A model generated the notes under the pieces. The model was given only the letters and a program-made list of their open reading frames with translations, made no database searches and had not been told where the DNA came from. Positions 22,482-34,651 of a stretch of DNA of 64,000 bases are shown in pieces (position 1 is the first letter of the stretch; every line of letters begins with the position of its first letter). The stretch is from NCBI GenBank assembly GCA_000442125.1, contig KE546970.1, positions 1,108,667-1,172,666 of the forward strand, read 5' to 3'. This DNA is from Opeltia flavorubescens. Lineage: Eukaryota > Ascomycota > Lecanoromycetes > Teloschistales > Teloschistaceae. Made by a program: the position numbers and the translations under genes.

Positions 22482-24113
22482 ATGGCTTACAACTTACTTC
22501 AACTTCCTCACGAAGTTCTACACACAATCTTGGTTCACATCAAACCTCAGGATTTGGCTGCATTGCGCTGCTGCCGTGGACTACGCGACTTTATCGAGTG
22601 TGATAACTTACTATTCAAAGAAATATATCTGAAGCATTTTGTAGGTTAAAGGCAACGGATTCATTTGATTGGGATTGATGGGATTGTTCAGGATATCAAA
22701 AACGAAGATGACGTTGATTGGAGAAGAGGACTCGCAAAACTTGTGCATTTTGAAAAAGTCCTACAAAATAGCAATGACGACATAAAGGTAGGTTTCTCTT
22801 CATCTCAATTGGCTTGATAGAAAGATTAAAATTTGGCCAAGCTGTCACAGCTGGTCGAGGTTGTTGACTGCGTGGAATATCTTCTCGAGAATGCAGCGGT
22901 GCATGCAAATTCGTCAAATGTTGCTTTTCTTCAGTCCTTGTTCGAGTCTCAGAAAACCCACGATCTTCTTTGCAACTCTTCAGTCTTTGAATGGGCTAGG
23001 AAATCGAGTTTGGTGCCTGGTGGGTACAACGGAGGCTGTCTTTCGTGCACCGATGGCCAGATCAAATTCATTGGCTCGGAAGTTGACTCTAGGGAGTACG
23101 AAGACAGCAGCCAAGATATTGAAAGGCTGGTAATGAACCATCCGAGGATTCCAGATGGTTCAAATTGCTTCTTCAGCGCACAAGACGAGTACCGCCAGCT
23201 TAGCGCAAAGTTGCACTGTCTTCATGGCGTGCCTATCCAATTCCTTCCGCGTGCGTCGACAAATACTCATCACAACCTCCGTGCGAATAAGGGAGTTAAG
23301 CTACACCCGTTTGCTCGATCACTTGTCTATGATCTTCGTCAGCATTCAGAGTACAGTCTTTGGGGACCCTTCCGTAGCGACGGTTCTAACAAGATCGACT
23401 GGGAGAAGCTTGAAGGCCTGATGATGATTCTATCCTACAATATACATCATTTCGCCGATAGATATTCGGCTCATGGCCTATCTTTGATTCCACCTTGGGA
23501 CACACCATTTGCTGGTGCCACACCTTACAGCCTTCAACTGCCACCAAGAAGCCTAGAAATCGAACGCCCACCTACCCTACCAGTTGACCTACGAGACCCC
23601 TACAACGTGACGGGGGTATGGATGCGTGTTGTATGTTTCTTAGACTATCGAGAACTTTTTACATTCAATTTCGCAGAGAATCAGCCATTACCATCGCAGT
23701 CACGGCCACCAATCGATGTGGAGGAAGCTATTCGCTTCATTGTCATCAAACTCCACGCTACATCTATTGGACCACCAGGCGAGGACGACGGCCAGTCATT
23801 ACCTGTTGTACACTTCACAGGGATCTCCAGCTCCGCTCTACCGCCAGTGGATCCGAACGCCAATTCAAAAATTCGTGGTACCGTCAGGCTCACACGGCAG
23901 GGAGATGTCAGGTGGACCACACTTTCGGTTTTTCATGGAGAGGAGCGATGGCGGAGTGAAGGGATTCAGGTTGGAGGAGTCCAGTCTGCTCGCGGTATCA
24001 TAGGCTTCTGGTTCGACAAAGACTTTGATCCATACGGACCCGCGGGGCCTACGGCTTTCTGGAAAGTCAGTAACAATCCCCATGATGATACTTTCAACAT
24101 GGAGGAAGGATGA
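22482..24113 (+). CDS. F-box domain protein
   Basis: Three exons, 22482-22640, 22692-22787 and 22842-24113 (introns 22641-22691 and 22788-22841, both with GTAGGT donors), 508 residues. The N-terminus is a typical F-box: LLQLPHEVLHTILVHIKPQD, LAALRCCRGLRDFI. The rest is not a repeat domain I recognise; it contains FHGEERWRSEGIQVGGVQSA and GIIGFWFDKDFDPYGPAGPT near the end, as in other fungal F-box proteins of about 500 residues. It probably serves as an SCF substrate receptor, target unknown. It is unrelated in sequence to the F-box protein at 11.8-13.4 kb outside the F-box. Confidence 0.85.
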
Positions 24114-24592
24114 AAGATAAAATGCAGACCTGTTTGGGCTAGCTGTTGGGCTCTTTCTGCCGATGTGGTTTGGGATTGTTGGCGCCATTCAACATAGGGA
24201 ACGGGATGGAGTAGGTGCTCGGGCATTATATCTCAGCATGATTTAAGCATGGCGTAGGCAAGCGAGCATATTTTACGGATCGCAGTCAGGCGCTTGTACA
24301 TCGAATAATGTAGTAATTACCATCGCTCAATCTCGATGCTCCAATTATGCAATTAAGAGAAACGTGATTGTGGCTGTGTTTGACGCGCAATCATTTTCCC
24401 ATCACGTTTCGTTCCAGCTTGCTCCTTGCAAGCCTCAGGCCTCCTACCATGATTACCCTGAAACCGTTTCGCTGCGACCCCTGCTCGGACTACTGTTTCT
24501 TATGCTTATAAGGACAGCTTCCCGGCCAAGACCTCAAGATTGCAGACTCCTATACATCTCAAGACCTCACCGGCACTTCGTAAACTTCCACG
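24114..24592. other. Intergenic region, nothing recognised
   Basis: About 480 bp between the F-box gene and the Pro/Thr-rich gene. The last 100 bp are C/T-rich, as expected of a fungal promoter. Confidence 0.5.
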
Positions 24593-25416
24593 ATGCCTGG
24601 CGTTCGTAAGTCCCCCAACCCTAATTCCACAAATCCATACGCTTCTTCAAATCTTGGAAACGGTGAAGAGCAGTCCGCTGACCTTGTAAGCTCTCGATGC
24701 ATTGGCCCAGGTCAAGCGAGGCCTTCGCGGCCTCTTCGGCCGCAAGAAGCGCCAGCAGCAAATGCAACAACAGCAATCAGAATCTAAACCGCAAGAACAG
24801 CCGACAAGTACCTCCAATCCTCCACCCACGATAACTACGACCGCTCCGCCCGCTTCCGCAACCTCTCCGAACGATCCTCAAGCTCCTAAGACAGGTACGA
24901 CTACTCCATTTATCCTCCTTACCCTACAGAACACCTTGAATGGGCAAGTCTGATGCACCTTTCATAGACAACACATCCTACCCCCCACCACCTCCGGCTC
25001 CCGGCTCCACCCCCCAATCCTCAACCACCGTTCCTCCCCCTCCCGCCGGCCCAGCAGCCACCCCAGCTCCCACCCCCACCGCAACAACCACAACGGAGCC
25101 TACAGCCACGACTGGGGACTCAACCCACCACATCCCAGCGCCAACCCAAATCTCCGAGGCGAAGTCCATTGACCTAAACCCTTCGTCGCCGGCAGCCGCT
25201 GCCCCTGAACCTACAGCGACTACTACAACCGAGGTACCGAAACCCACGACTACGAATGCGGCACCAGCAGCTACGAGCACGGCTGCTACGGCTACGGGAA
25301 CTGCGGGTGAAAAGGTAGGCGGGAATAATGGTGGTATGAGCGCCACGTCTGGACCTTTGGATGATCCGATGGATCATGGGTACGCGAACGAGAGCAGTGT
25401 AACTCAGGCCGCATGA
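24593..25416 (+). CDS. Pro/Thr/Ala-rich disordered protein with a basic N-terminus
   Basis: Unknown function. Three exons: 24593-24605 (13 nt), 24691-24894 and 24968-25416, 221 residues. Intron 24606-24690 has donor GTAAGT and branch GCTGAC shortly before its acceptor; intron 24895-24967 has branch CTGAT. The splices give MPGVPLDALAQVKRGLRGLF, an amphipathic helix with a GRKKRQQQ basic patch that could bind membranes or nucleic acid. After it come a Gln-rich segment, then Pro/Thr/Ala low-complexity sequence to the end. I recall similar M-P-G-x-x-L-D-A-L proteins in related fungi but no function. Summed exons keep frame. Large open frames on the minus strand here are shadows of the biased composition. 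Confidence 0.7.
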
Positions 25417-25921
25417 AGCGGATCAGTTGGGAGAAAATGGAGAGCGTGGCGCTTTGAATCTGGGGGTGTACAGAATGATTTGCGATCACGATGGAGGGCA
25501 GAGATCAAGCAGGGTACGGAATGCATGGATAGGGGCTATTCGATTTGCAGTGCTGTTTTTTTTGTACAATACCCCGGGTTTTGCAGTAATTAGGTGCATA
25601 CTCTGTGAATGTAGATGATGGAAAGAGCATTGTGTGTAAGTTTCTGTTCTATTGATTGCTATTCGATACTTCGACCTACGGTCGTAGGATGCAGTAAAGC
25701 ATCAGAGGTTTGGTGTTAGAACCTCTCTAGCTCGCTCATGGTTTTGAGCCATGTCAAGACCATCGCACATTTCACTGCTCGCGCTTCCAAATGTTTCAAT
25801 TTCTTTCGATCCTTCATCCCCTGCAGTGTGAAAAGCACTCTTCAACGACTGATATCTGTCTTCACCAGAAGATTTACTGGCAAAGAGAAGGCTGTTGAAT
25901 GTTATTGTCGTCGATCCTGGC
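25417..25921. other. Convergent intergenic region
   Basis: 3' regions of the Pro/Thr-rich gene (+) and the Hsp70-like gene (-). No gene seen. Confidence 0.5.
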
Positions 25922-28187
25922 TCAAACATACTNGGCGGTAATAGGACCGTAGTTAACGTTGTCATGGATTAGCTCGTATGTTGTATATCCACTGTAATAT
26001 GTAATTTCAATTTGGAAACTGACATTGAAGTAGAACAATCCGTCCGCCCCAAGGACTTTGAGGAACTTAACGGGCGGTATACGGCTTATATCAGCCGAGA
26101 CGGACGCTAAGCGATGTACACGAGCTACGAATGGACGTAAGTACGATATAAAGCGATCGGGTCTGGATAAAAGCACAAACCGTCACGGTAAACGGATGGG
26201 CCTGAGACGTCGTTGTCAGAACAAATGTATATCGACAGATCGATCGAGGGAGGCGGTGGCTCGGTGACAGAATGTTGCTTATGGTACCTTAGTCGTTTTG
26301 ACTTATTTTCTTCGACGACATCCCCCTATTATATTACTCAGACCGAAAGTCTTGGGAGTTTGCAATGCGAGCTCACCTTTTTAATGAACCAGTCCATCTT
26401 GCGGATACGATAGCCACCTAAGAATGGGCTCCAATATCTAACGATCGTATAAGCTCAAGCATCAATACACTACCATAAAAGCGACGTACCGACGTCCGAT
26501 GTCGTCAGTAGTTTCATCGAACTTATGAGAGATGTCAAGCCCGTAGCTCTTCCGAGCAACTCGACCGTTAATCTTTACTGTGGTAAAGGAGCAATTGGTG
26601 GAGGCAAGGCCCTTCATAAGAGCCCCGCGAACCACAGCTGTCCACCTATCTTGGTTCAGTCAAAAGTCCTAACCATAACAGAGACGGCTACCCAACCCAT
26701 TTGGTGATTGCATGGTCTCGATACCTTGGTGGGCAATAGCTTGACGGATTCTGTCTCGTAGGTAGGTACTTTGTGCAAAGCCTCCCACCATAAGCACTGC
26801 TTTAACCTTTTGCTTGGTTCCTGCGATTTGGCCTTGGATTAAGGCGATAACTTCCGTGACAACGGGCTCAAAGATGGTGTGTACATCCGTGCCTGTCAAA
26901 CGTAGACGGCCTCGACGAACATCCCTTGCGACGCTGTCTTTTATGCCCGGCACTAGAGATTGATCAGAAGCCAAAACTCACCTCTCGACTGTTCATTTAC
27001 CTGGGATAAGGTATTCTTCACGTGGGTTGCCACTGTAGGAACGCTTTATCTGGGAGCAGAACATTAGCTAACTACTATTTCCCGCGTTTAACTCCCCCTT
27101 TACAAACCGTGACCTCGAATCTCTTCATGGCCTCATCAAGGACGTCTTCATCCCAATTTGGATCGTTGCCGAGTCTATCTTCGAGAAACTTTTGAAAGAT
27201 GCGGTTGAGAAATGTCGATCCGCAAAGCGAGCCGCTACCAGGAGCTGCCTCTTTGATCTGTAGGGTCGGTTTTAAGGCTGACACAGTGTAGCTGATCAAG
27301 TCGACGGTCCCACCTCCAGCATCGCATAATACGAATGTGTCTCCCACCTCGATGTTGTGGGGATCCATTGCATCCAAAGCATACATCGCGGCTGCTTCCG
27401 GTTCTGTGATAATATGCAACCTGGAGCCGATGCCCATGCCCGCTTTCTCTGCGCATCTGCGGGTTGATGCTTGGGCGCTCTCGCTCCAAACAGCAGGAAC
27501 TGTCAGGACATACTCTACTGGCGTTGAAGACAAAGCACTCTGCGGTAATTTATATCGGAGAATCGTCTCTGCATGACGCCGCAACCCGATTAGATAGTCA
27601 GTTACGAGTTTTTCCGAACTATGCCCGTAGGCTGGAGGTGCAGCAAGGGGATCAGGATACTTTGTCGCCAAAGTCGATGCTCTTCGCTGTTGTTCAGGAT
27701 CAAGCCTAGCAATTGTCAGCTTCTCCCCTTGACCCGGGACGTTTCAGAGGTCGTTACCCAAGCTTGAACCACTGGTGACGCTGACCAAACTCCGCAATCT
27801 GGAAACCCCACTTATACCCATCCTGGTTATATTGAATCTCGCTAAATGGGTTTTCTAAGCCGCCATCATCATGGACATGGTGAAGAGGAAGGGCTTACGT
27901 TGGTACTTTATCACTTGTCTGGCCTTCCAGTCCTCCAGAGTTTGCATCGGGCCATTGGATCACTGCAATTTGGGTCTCAGGCTAAGACATTTCAGCACCG
28001 AGGAAGGAATGTATAAAGAGGTAACCCAACTTTGCGTGTTTGAGCCCAAGCAAGGCCAGAAAAGGTTGTGCCGCTGCTCATCGTCAGTAATCCGACATTT
28101 AAGGAAGAGTGAAAATACCTACAAGTCAACTGCCATTATAATTTTCCGTTCTATGCTGGGCTCCCTAGCCCGCTTTCGAGATGCCAT
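25922..28187 (-). CDS. HSPA12-like Hsp70-family ATPase
   Basis: Divergent Hsp70/actin-fold ATPase of the type expanded in fungi; clients and role unknown. I read eleven exons on the minus strand: 28187-28123, 28073-28031, 27981-27899, 27841-27758, 27705-27108, 27049-27001, 26952-26692, 26649-26490, 26437-26377, 26325-26181 and 26124-25922. They sum to 1752 nt, an intact 583-residue protein. Nucleotide-binding motifs are present: phosphate-1 VDFGTTFSG, phosphate-2 LCDAGGGTVDLIS and adenosine LMVGGFAQSTYLRD. Family landmarks include KVPTEIQYN (spliced), WTAVVRGAL, ARKSYGL and the end YELIHDNVNYGP. It lacks the C-terminal substrate domain of true Hsp70s, as HSPA12-like proteins do. The ambiguous base at 25933 falls in a NAG codon three codons before the stop; Glu is expected. 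Some donors are weak (GTTGGG, GTTTGT), so individual boundaries could shift. Confidence 0.88.
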
Positions 28188-28535
28188 GATGTTTGATCCT
28201 GACTGAGATGATGTATGATTGGATCACAGCTGGTAAGCCGAAGGAAATGGGACAAAAATTGTGCACGTTGGAATCCGAATGTTGCTCATCAGTCAACTAT
28301 CAAAGAATGAGTATCTCGTTCTTATGCTTGACCTGATAGACCTTCAGGCTATATGTTACTAACTCAAAATAAGACGAGTGGTGAGGTTTGAGTACAAGAA
28401 CGTATAATGGATAATAGCGGGGCCTAAGAGTTCAACAACTTGGAGTGAATGTGATCCAATTTCCAACATTCCGCATTCTAGCAATAAAAAACCACCTTCG
28501 ACAGTCAAGGATCATTAAGTTATCCTTACCAGAGA
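28188..28535. promoter_or_regulatory. Divergent promoter of the Hsp70-like and coiled-coil genes
   Basis: A 348-bp spacer between two outward-facing starts. I saw no clear heat-shock element (repeated nGAAn) or TATA box. Confidence 0.45.
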
Positions 28536-29918
28536 ATGGACTATCTGAACAGGATGCTGGGAAGAGAGATGGACACTTCAAGCGATGAACTCACTACGAG
28601 CGGTTCGCGAGGTCATCAACAAATGCCCTCAGCAATGAATACTGTCCGAGGCCGCTCACTTGGACCCTCAAGAACCGCGAGAGCATCCGATACAACGGAA
28701 GCTTCAGAATCTGCAAACTTGAAATCTCAGCTTAGCCGGACAGAAATGGAGCTATCGAGGCTTAGAGCAAAGCACAAGAACCTTAGCCATCTCCACCGCG
28801 AAGCAAACAAGAAACATGGAGACTTAGCGATTTTGACCAAGCAGCTTACGCAAGAACTCGATTCTCTCAATCTGCACGTTAGATCTCTTCAGCAAGAACT
28901 GCACGCTTGCAAAGATGACCTATTCAAGATGCAGCCAACAAACAAGGTCCCGGACTCTCATATAGCTCGGGCTTATGACGACCTCCAAGAGCACGTGTGT
29001 AGCTGGATAGCAAGCGAGATATCTCATTTTGAGGAGAACTTCCGTCAAGCCAATCGAGGGTCTCAACCAGAAATCTTTCATCATGGGGGAGGGACAGATG
29101 TAGAATGCTTCTTGACAGCTCATCCAATAACTGGTGGAGAATACCTTGTACGCTGCTATATCTTTGCCATGCTCCAGGAGATGATATTCAGCAAAAACGA
29201 TCTTCTCTTTGGGCTAAGTGACGAAGAAACTGCGCTGTTCCATAGAATAGAGCGAAGTATGGGCAAGGCTAAGCCTCCCAAAGGTATTGATTGTCATCTC
29301 CTTAGAATTTGAAAGCACTAAGGTTTTGTAGATCCGGAGACCATCAGCAGCTGGCGATCGGAAACACTATCTGCTCTCTCGACAACCAGAAGTTTTGAGA
29401 AAAGCCAATCAGACAACAGCATCGACATCGTGGGGTCTCTTTTCACCAAAGTGATGATGTATTTTCCAGTCATAGGAAAAGGCAAAGATCGATGGCTGGA
29501 GCTATTCAACAAGATTGTCGATCCTGCAGTCAAGCTGGCGACCGCGATCCAGACCTCTCCGACGAGTTACAAGTTCGAACCGGTACAGGTGGAACGCTTT
29601 TTCCCATTCAACAACTGCGTCTGTCCACAGCAGGCGCTGTCCGGGTTGAAGCTCATCGACGTTGCGACTGGAAAGACGCTCAAGCCGGACAGTCCAGTTC
29701 AGCCAAATGAAGCAGGTCGCATCGGACGGCCAATTATGATACTGGCACCAGGCTTGTACCGCCAGAATCTAGGAGAGGATCCGCTTATGTTGGTCAAGCA
29801 AGTTGTTCTGATAGAATTATTTAACCCTCTAGAAAGACGTCGAGCAAACGCTCAGCAATCAGAGAGACAGCAAGAAGGCGATACCGTCCTTGCGGTAGGC
29901 AAAGGTAAGCTAACCTGA
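28536..29918 (+). CDS. Coiled-coil protein of unknown function
   Basis: Two exons, 28536-29283 and 29332-29918 (intron 29284-29331), 444 residues. Residues about 1-60 are Ser/Thr/Arg-rich. Residues about 63-135 form a heptad-patterned coiled coil (LKSQLSRTEMELSRLRAKHK onward). From about 145 there is a globular, helical part (ARAYDDLQEHVCSWIASEIS, GGEYLVRCYIFAMLQEMIFS) and a C-terminal Cys/Pro-containing region (FPFNNCVCPQQALSG). Fungi have many orphan proteins of this plan, with an N-terminal coiled coil and a domain near DLQEHV; I know of no function. It is divergent from the Hsp70-like gene, which may mean co-regulation, but that is only positional. Confidence 0.75.
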
Positions 29919-30086
29919 TAGACTCTAGCAGGTTTCATGGTTTGCCGAAACGACGAACCATCGGCAAGCGCATCTTAACACATACGAGACATACACGGAA
30001 GATAATAGATGAGCATTCTTCTACAAACACATCGGTACCACGGCTCTCATTACATCAGGCTTGATTCTCGGCCACAAGTGATCACC

Positions 30087-30977
30087 CTACCCCTCAATAA
30101 ACCCCAGCACCTTCCCCACGAACCCCTCGGGATTCTCCTCCGCAATCCAATGCCCACTTCCCTCCACTACCCCCACCACAAACCCCTCATCAACCTCCTT
30201 CCCCATCCCCTCCGCCCTCTCCATCAGAAAACTACCCTCCCCACCTAACACCATCGTCCTTACACCCACTTTCCCCTTCTCCCTCACCAACTCCAAATTA
30301 TCCCTCTTATCCTCCTCAAACGCCCGGTACACATTGAACCCCGCCCTCATTGCTCCCGGCGCTGAATACAGCGTCGCGTAGAAATCCAAATCCGCTTCAG
30401 TGAACGCAGCTGTGTTTTGCGCTAGCCGGTCGTAGAAGTGTTTCAGGTACTGCTTTTCGTGGCCGCTGACAAGGAGTTCTGGCAGGTCGGGCACGTTGTG
30501 GAAATCGAAATGCCAGAGAGAGGGGGTGTGTTTGGTGGTGTCGTACTCGGTCGTGCCTGGGAGGGGGCATTCACCCCAGATGAGGGATGCGACGTCGTTC
30601 GGGAACAGGTGCGCGTAGCTATGTGCGATCATGCCGCCAATGTCGTGGCCGACGATGTGAACGGGAGTGGTGATCTTAAGGTGAGTGGTTAGGAGGGTAT
30701 GGAGGTCTGTCGCGAGGACTTTCTTGGTATAGCCTGTTGTAGGGCGGGAGGAGTAGCCGGCACCGCGATAATCTGGGGCGATGACACGGTAGCCGGCGGA
30801 GGAGAGGGGTCCCATGACATGGCGGAATTGGTAGGAGGATTCAGGGAAGCCATGGATGATAAGTATGATGCCTTTCTGAGTGCCGGAAGGTTTTGCTTCG
30901 ACGTAGTGAATTCGGATCTCGGGGTCGGATCGCTGAAGCCAGACTTGGCGATGGATGAATTGAGAATAGGAAGCCAT
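30087..30977 (-). CDS. Alpha/beta hydrolase, epoxide-hydrolase/dehalogenase-like
   Basis: Single exon, 296 residues. Motifs of the family: oxyanion-hole HGFPES (residues 42-47), DYRGAGYS, nucleophile elbow VGHDIGG with Asp112 as nucleophile, and catalytic His276 in GSGHWIAEE. An Asp nucleophile points to epoxide hydrolases or haloacid dehalogenases rather than esterases, which use Ser. The substrate cannot be told. No signal peptide, so probably cytosolic or peroxisomal. The C-terminal third of the gene has strong GC-rich strand bias, which opens shadow frames on the plus strand. It converges on the coiled-coil gene, whose stop is 168 bp away. Confidence 0.85.
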   Translation of the reverse strand: MASYSQFIHRQVWLQRSDPEIRIHYVEAKPSGTQKGIILIIHGFPESSYQFRHVMGPLSSAGYRVIAPDYRGAGYSSRPTTGYTKKVLATDLHTLLTTHLKITTPVHIVGHDIGGMIAHSYAHLFPNDVASLIWGECPLPGTTEYDTTKHTPSLWHFDFHNVPDLPELLVSGHEKQYLKHFYDRLAQNTAAFTEADLDFYATLYSAPGAMRAGFNVYRAFEEDKRDNLELVREKGKVGVRTMVLGGEGSFLMERAEGMGKEVDEGFVVGVVEGSGHWIAEENPEGFVGKVLGFIEG

Positions 30978-31503
30978 AAATGTAAGGAAAAGAAGCGAAG
31001 ATTCAGATGTGTGAGATTAAGGAGAGGGTTTTATCCTTATTAATTGAAGGCCAGACAGCGAAGCTTAGCTCATCATGACGCTGAAGATCATACGAAGCGT
31101 CATCGTGCATCTATTGGAAACACTTCGAGGAGCCTGAATAGTCGAGGGTCTTGGAACGGGAGAGAGTTTGTTTGAGTATAATAAACAATAAAAATTATCA
31201 CTAATTCCTAAATATCCTATATGATTATTGCACAACCCAAAGATCCCTCTCCTCAAGTACACCAAACCGATTGCTACGTACGAGAACCAAGAACAACTGC
31301 AAATAGTTCGCATACACAAGTGTCGTAACGGCGTCCACTGGTAAACTCCTACGCTTGGAAGATGAATGGAACAACGAAACACCATCAACAAAACTCCGAA
31401 CACAGAAGCTCAAAACAGAGAAGCTGAAAACGAAGACCTCTCCAACAGAAAGTGTAGAGCATACTCAACCCACAGATCCAATGCGGACAGATGGACCGAG
31501 TGT
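30978..31503. other. Intergenic region upstream of the hydrolase
   Basis: About 530 bp between the hydrolase start and the glyoxal oxidase stop. Nothing else recognised. Confidence 0.5.
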
Positions 31504-34500
31504 TTAAATTCCCGGCTTGGTGAAACTCTTTGACGCCGGCCAATTGCCCAACTGCGCTGGATCACCGCCGATACGGACCCAGGTCGAAATAGAGGGGATC
31601 TTGCCATCGAGAATAAAGAGCTGGAACCAGGCAGGTGGACAGACCTTGTTGTCTGGTGGAGCAGTAATCGTGCAAGTGTTGCCAGCACAAGAGATGGCTG
31701 GGAAGATTGTTCGCTGACCCATGCTGTTCCCGTGGGTGCTGGACACGCCTCCCATGAGCGAAGCACGGATATTGGCAATGTTGCCAGCAGTAACAGTGAT
31801 AGTGATTTGGTCGCCATAAGCCCAGTCCTTGTTCGTGATAGTATAAGCTGGTCGAGGTGCGCCGCTGGTGATATACGGCGGCTCGAAGACTTCGACACGA
31901 TACTCCTCTGGGAACTTGTTACTCTGAGGATCGGATCCAGAGATAAGCACGCGGCCGTCTTGCATTAGAATAGCTTCCGAGTGATACATTCGAGCTACCG
32001 TGGTGTTGGCCATGATTGACATACGTTGATTGAGAGGCTTGGTAGGATCGTAGAGCACCGCGTTCAAATTCGGCGTATCTGCCAAACCAAATCCAGCAAC
32101 GCCCGCTTGTCCACCATTGGCGATAAGATAGGTCCCGTCAGGAAGCGCAGCGATGCAGGGCATCACTCTTTGCGAAGGCATGCGCTCGATCGTCCAGTTG
32201 GAGCTGGGATTCTCGGGCTGGATACTGACACAATTGTCGTTCACGGTAGAAGGTCCAACGGTCGATCCGCCGCAGATGAGCATGGTGACAGGATCAGTAT
32301 ACGGCGCAATCTGGGGCATCATCATCGCGGCCCCTTCCAAGGGGTACGTGCGTCCGGCATTCGGGTTGTTGACGTTTCCTGGGATCTGGGGCAACGTTCG
32401 GATGGTGTCCAAGGTCACGGGGTCAAGTATGCGTGCCTCGTTGTAGTATCCCACGAAGATTCCGCCTCCTGGAAGAACGAACAGGAAGGGGTAGAGATTT
32501 AGAGGATCAGTGCGTTGCAACCAGTCCATGTTGACCACAGGACCGACCTGTGGAACTACTTCAACAGACGGGACTGGGGCGGCGTTTGACCCTTCCTCCC
32601 CTCCAACGACCAGCATAGATCCATTAGACATGACCATGGCGCTGGGATACCAACGACCTTTCTGCAACTTGACTTCCGCAGCATTCTCCTGCCAGTCGTT
32701 GGTACCATTGACCCCAGCCGTACCATCGGGCGTGTAGAGTCTCAAACCGTACTGGGTGATGCTTAATTAGCTATAATTCATCTCATGGACCTCAATTGAG
32801 GGAACGTTTGAAGAGGTCGACTCACTGTTGATGTTCCAGACCATCCCCCAATATTGATCTGTCTACCAGCCTTATCCGGGAGAATCAGACCAGCGGAGCA
32901 GAAGACGTCAGTTTTCAAACCGCGCATAGTCCTCCAAGCAGATCTCCAGTCTCCTGCGCCAACAAGGGATGGATCAAGTTCGAAAGCACCAGTCGAGTTG
33001 GGTGCACCTGTGCCTGCTTTCTCAACGAAGGTGACTTTACCGTTGATGTTCACAGTTGTCATAAGAGGTACGACAACACCGGGGACGAAGAACTTGTAAC
33101 TGCCAGCGTCGTTGCCTGAAGGATAATTCCATTTGTACAGTGGATCCGTCAGATTCCAGGCATACCATGTAAGTCGACTGCCTCCACCGCAGTAAGTTGT
33201 AGGGTCGCCCGGGCAGACTGTTTTGCAGTCGCTTTCTGGTTTGACGAGCCCTTGGTTATTTTCGATATCGACAACATCGCCGCAGACTACCTCTGGTCAG
33301 ACATCGAACACAGTAACGGTTAGTAGACTTACAGCATTCGGTACCGTATTCCATCCCGCCGGCCATGAAACCGAATTTAGCACAGCGATTCAGACATTCG
33401 GTGGCCGTATTGTTCTTGAGGATTGTCTGCCACTTCCATATCCTCCCACCAGCGGGTTCCCTATTTCCGTGTGAGTAGGTCTAACCTTTTCAAGAGTATA
33501 ATTTGACCTTACGATATGCATCCTTTGTATTCCCATTTGCCTGGAAGACTCGTGTTTTGGGGAGTCGGAACAGGGTAGACGGTAAGATTCCCGAATGAAT
33601 AGACGCTTAATCTGGAACCCGCGCCACATTTCTGCGCGGCATTACCAGGACAACTCGTACTGCACTGCGAATCTGCGACAAGTGCAGGGCCATTATAGGC
33701 TGCATTCCCACAGTAACATTCGCTACACTGATGATCAGCTTGTTCCATCGCCACGAGAAGCCATCGATCACTAACGTGCCGTATTCCATCCCAGCAACTG
33801 TGTAACCAGCATTTTGACAGGCGTTAGCGCATTGCGCGACCGAATTCGTCTGACTGGCTGGCTGCCCGTTGGGAATGACACGACCATTCGCATTGTCGAC
33901 ATAGCATCCCTTGTACTGCCAGCCGGCCGGGATCCCTGTAGCACTGCTGACAGCGCTGCTGCTACTGCTGCTAGTCGATAGAGAGCTTGTAGAGGAAGAG
34001 CTGGTTGCAGCAACGCTCGAAGATGATGACTGCGATGTTGACTGAGTGGAACTTGAGGTGGCAGCGGAGGAGGTCGTGGAGACCGTTCCAAATTGGTACA
34101 CGTTTAATCTGTTGGATCCACCACAATATTCTGTAGCATTTCCTTTGCAAGTCGCTGTGCATCCTGAGGTGGCCGGAGCTCCGCCGTTCAAAATTGCGTT
34201 GCCACACCCTAATTTCATTGAGTTCAGAGCTTAAAAGTAGGAGGAAGGATACATACAACACTCCTGGGCATATTCTAGTCCAGCATAGAGGAAATTCTTA
34301 GACTTGCAAGCGGCCGTACAAAGGCTGACCGTCATTGCGGCTTTTCCATAGTCAGTGACGCCTTTTACTGTTGAAACACATAGGCCAATGCTTACCCGCT
34401 CCACCTGGAACTGAAGCAGTCATGCCCGTCGTCAGCGTACGGGGATTTTGGTCGGTGTAACAGCCGATCGATGTCCATCCTGCAGGACCCGGGTTTGTGA

Positions 34501-34651
34501 CAGCCCTCTTCTGAAGTGTGTGGGACAGTGACCCCGTTCCCTTGAGGGCATTTTCAGCATAGAGTTCTAGAACCAAAAAGCAAGTGATAGTACATACCAG
34601 CGATAAACATGTGAGAAGTGAGCAGAGCATCTTTAAAGATTGTGGAGCCAT
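31504..34651 (-). CDS. Glyoxal oxidase (copper radical oxidase) with three WSC domains
   Basis: Secreted or wall-bound oxidase that turns aldehydes into acids and makes hydrogen peroxide. Seven exons, minus strand: 34651-34396, 34340-34257, 34208-33776, 33722-33513, 33460-33333, 33286-32826 and 32751-31504, giving 939 residues. A signal peptide precedes WSC domain 1 (about 56-140, GCYTD, ECWCGN). A Ser/Thr linker leads to WSC 2 (about 207-300, GCYVD, ECYCGNA) and WSC 3 (about 320-410, YKGCIS, ECFCGD). The oxidase domain follows, with the cofactor Cys in VFCSAG, axial Tyr-His in ARMYHSEA and copper His in SSTHGNSMG all present, and a DUF1929-like end. All these residues intact means a likely active enzyme. 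WSC domains bind wall glycans, so the enzyme may be held at walls or plant surfaces (inference). Confidence 0.92.

Noticed and set aside
24978-25346. Long Ala/Gly/Val-rich ORF on the minus strand.
   Set aside because: Mirror of the Pro/Thr/Ala-rich gene; biased composition keeps several frames open.
26125-26180. Apparent in-frame stop in the Hsp70-like gene, suggesting a pseudogene.
   Set aside because: A 56-bp GT-AG intron with an ACTTAC branch removes it and restores the family sequence.
34559-34599. A 31-bp GT...AG segment in the glyoxal oxidase signal region that looks like an intron.
   Set aside because: Too short for a fungal intron, and removing it breaks the frame; read-through gives a good signal peptide.
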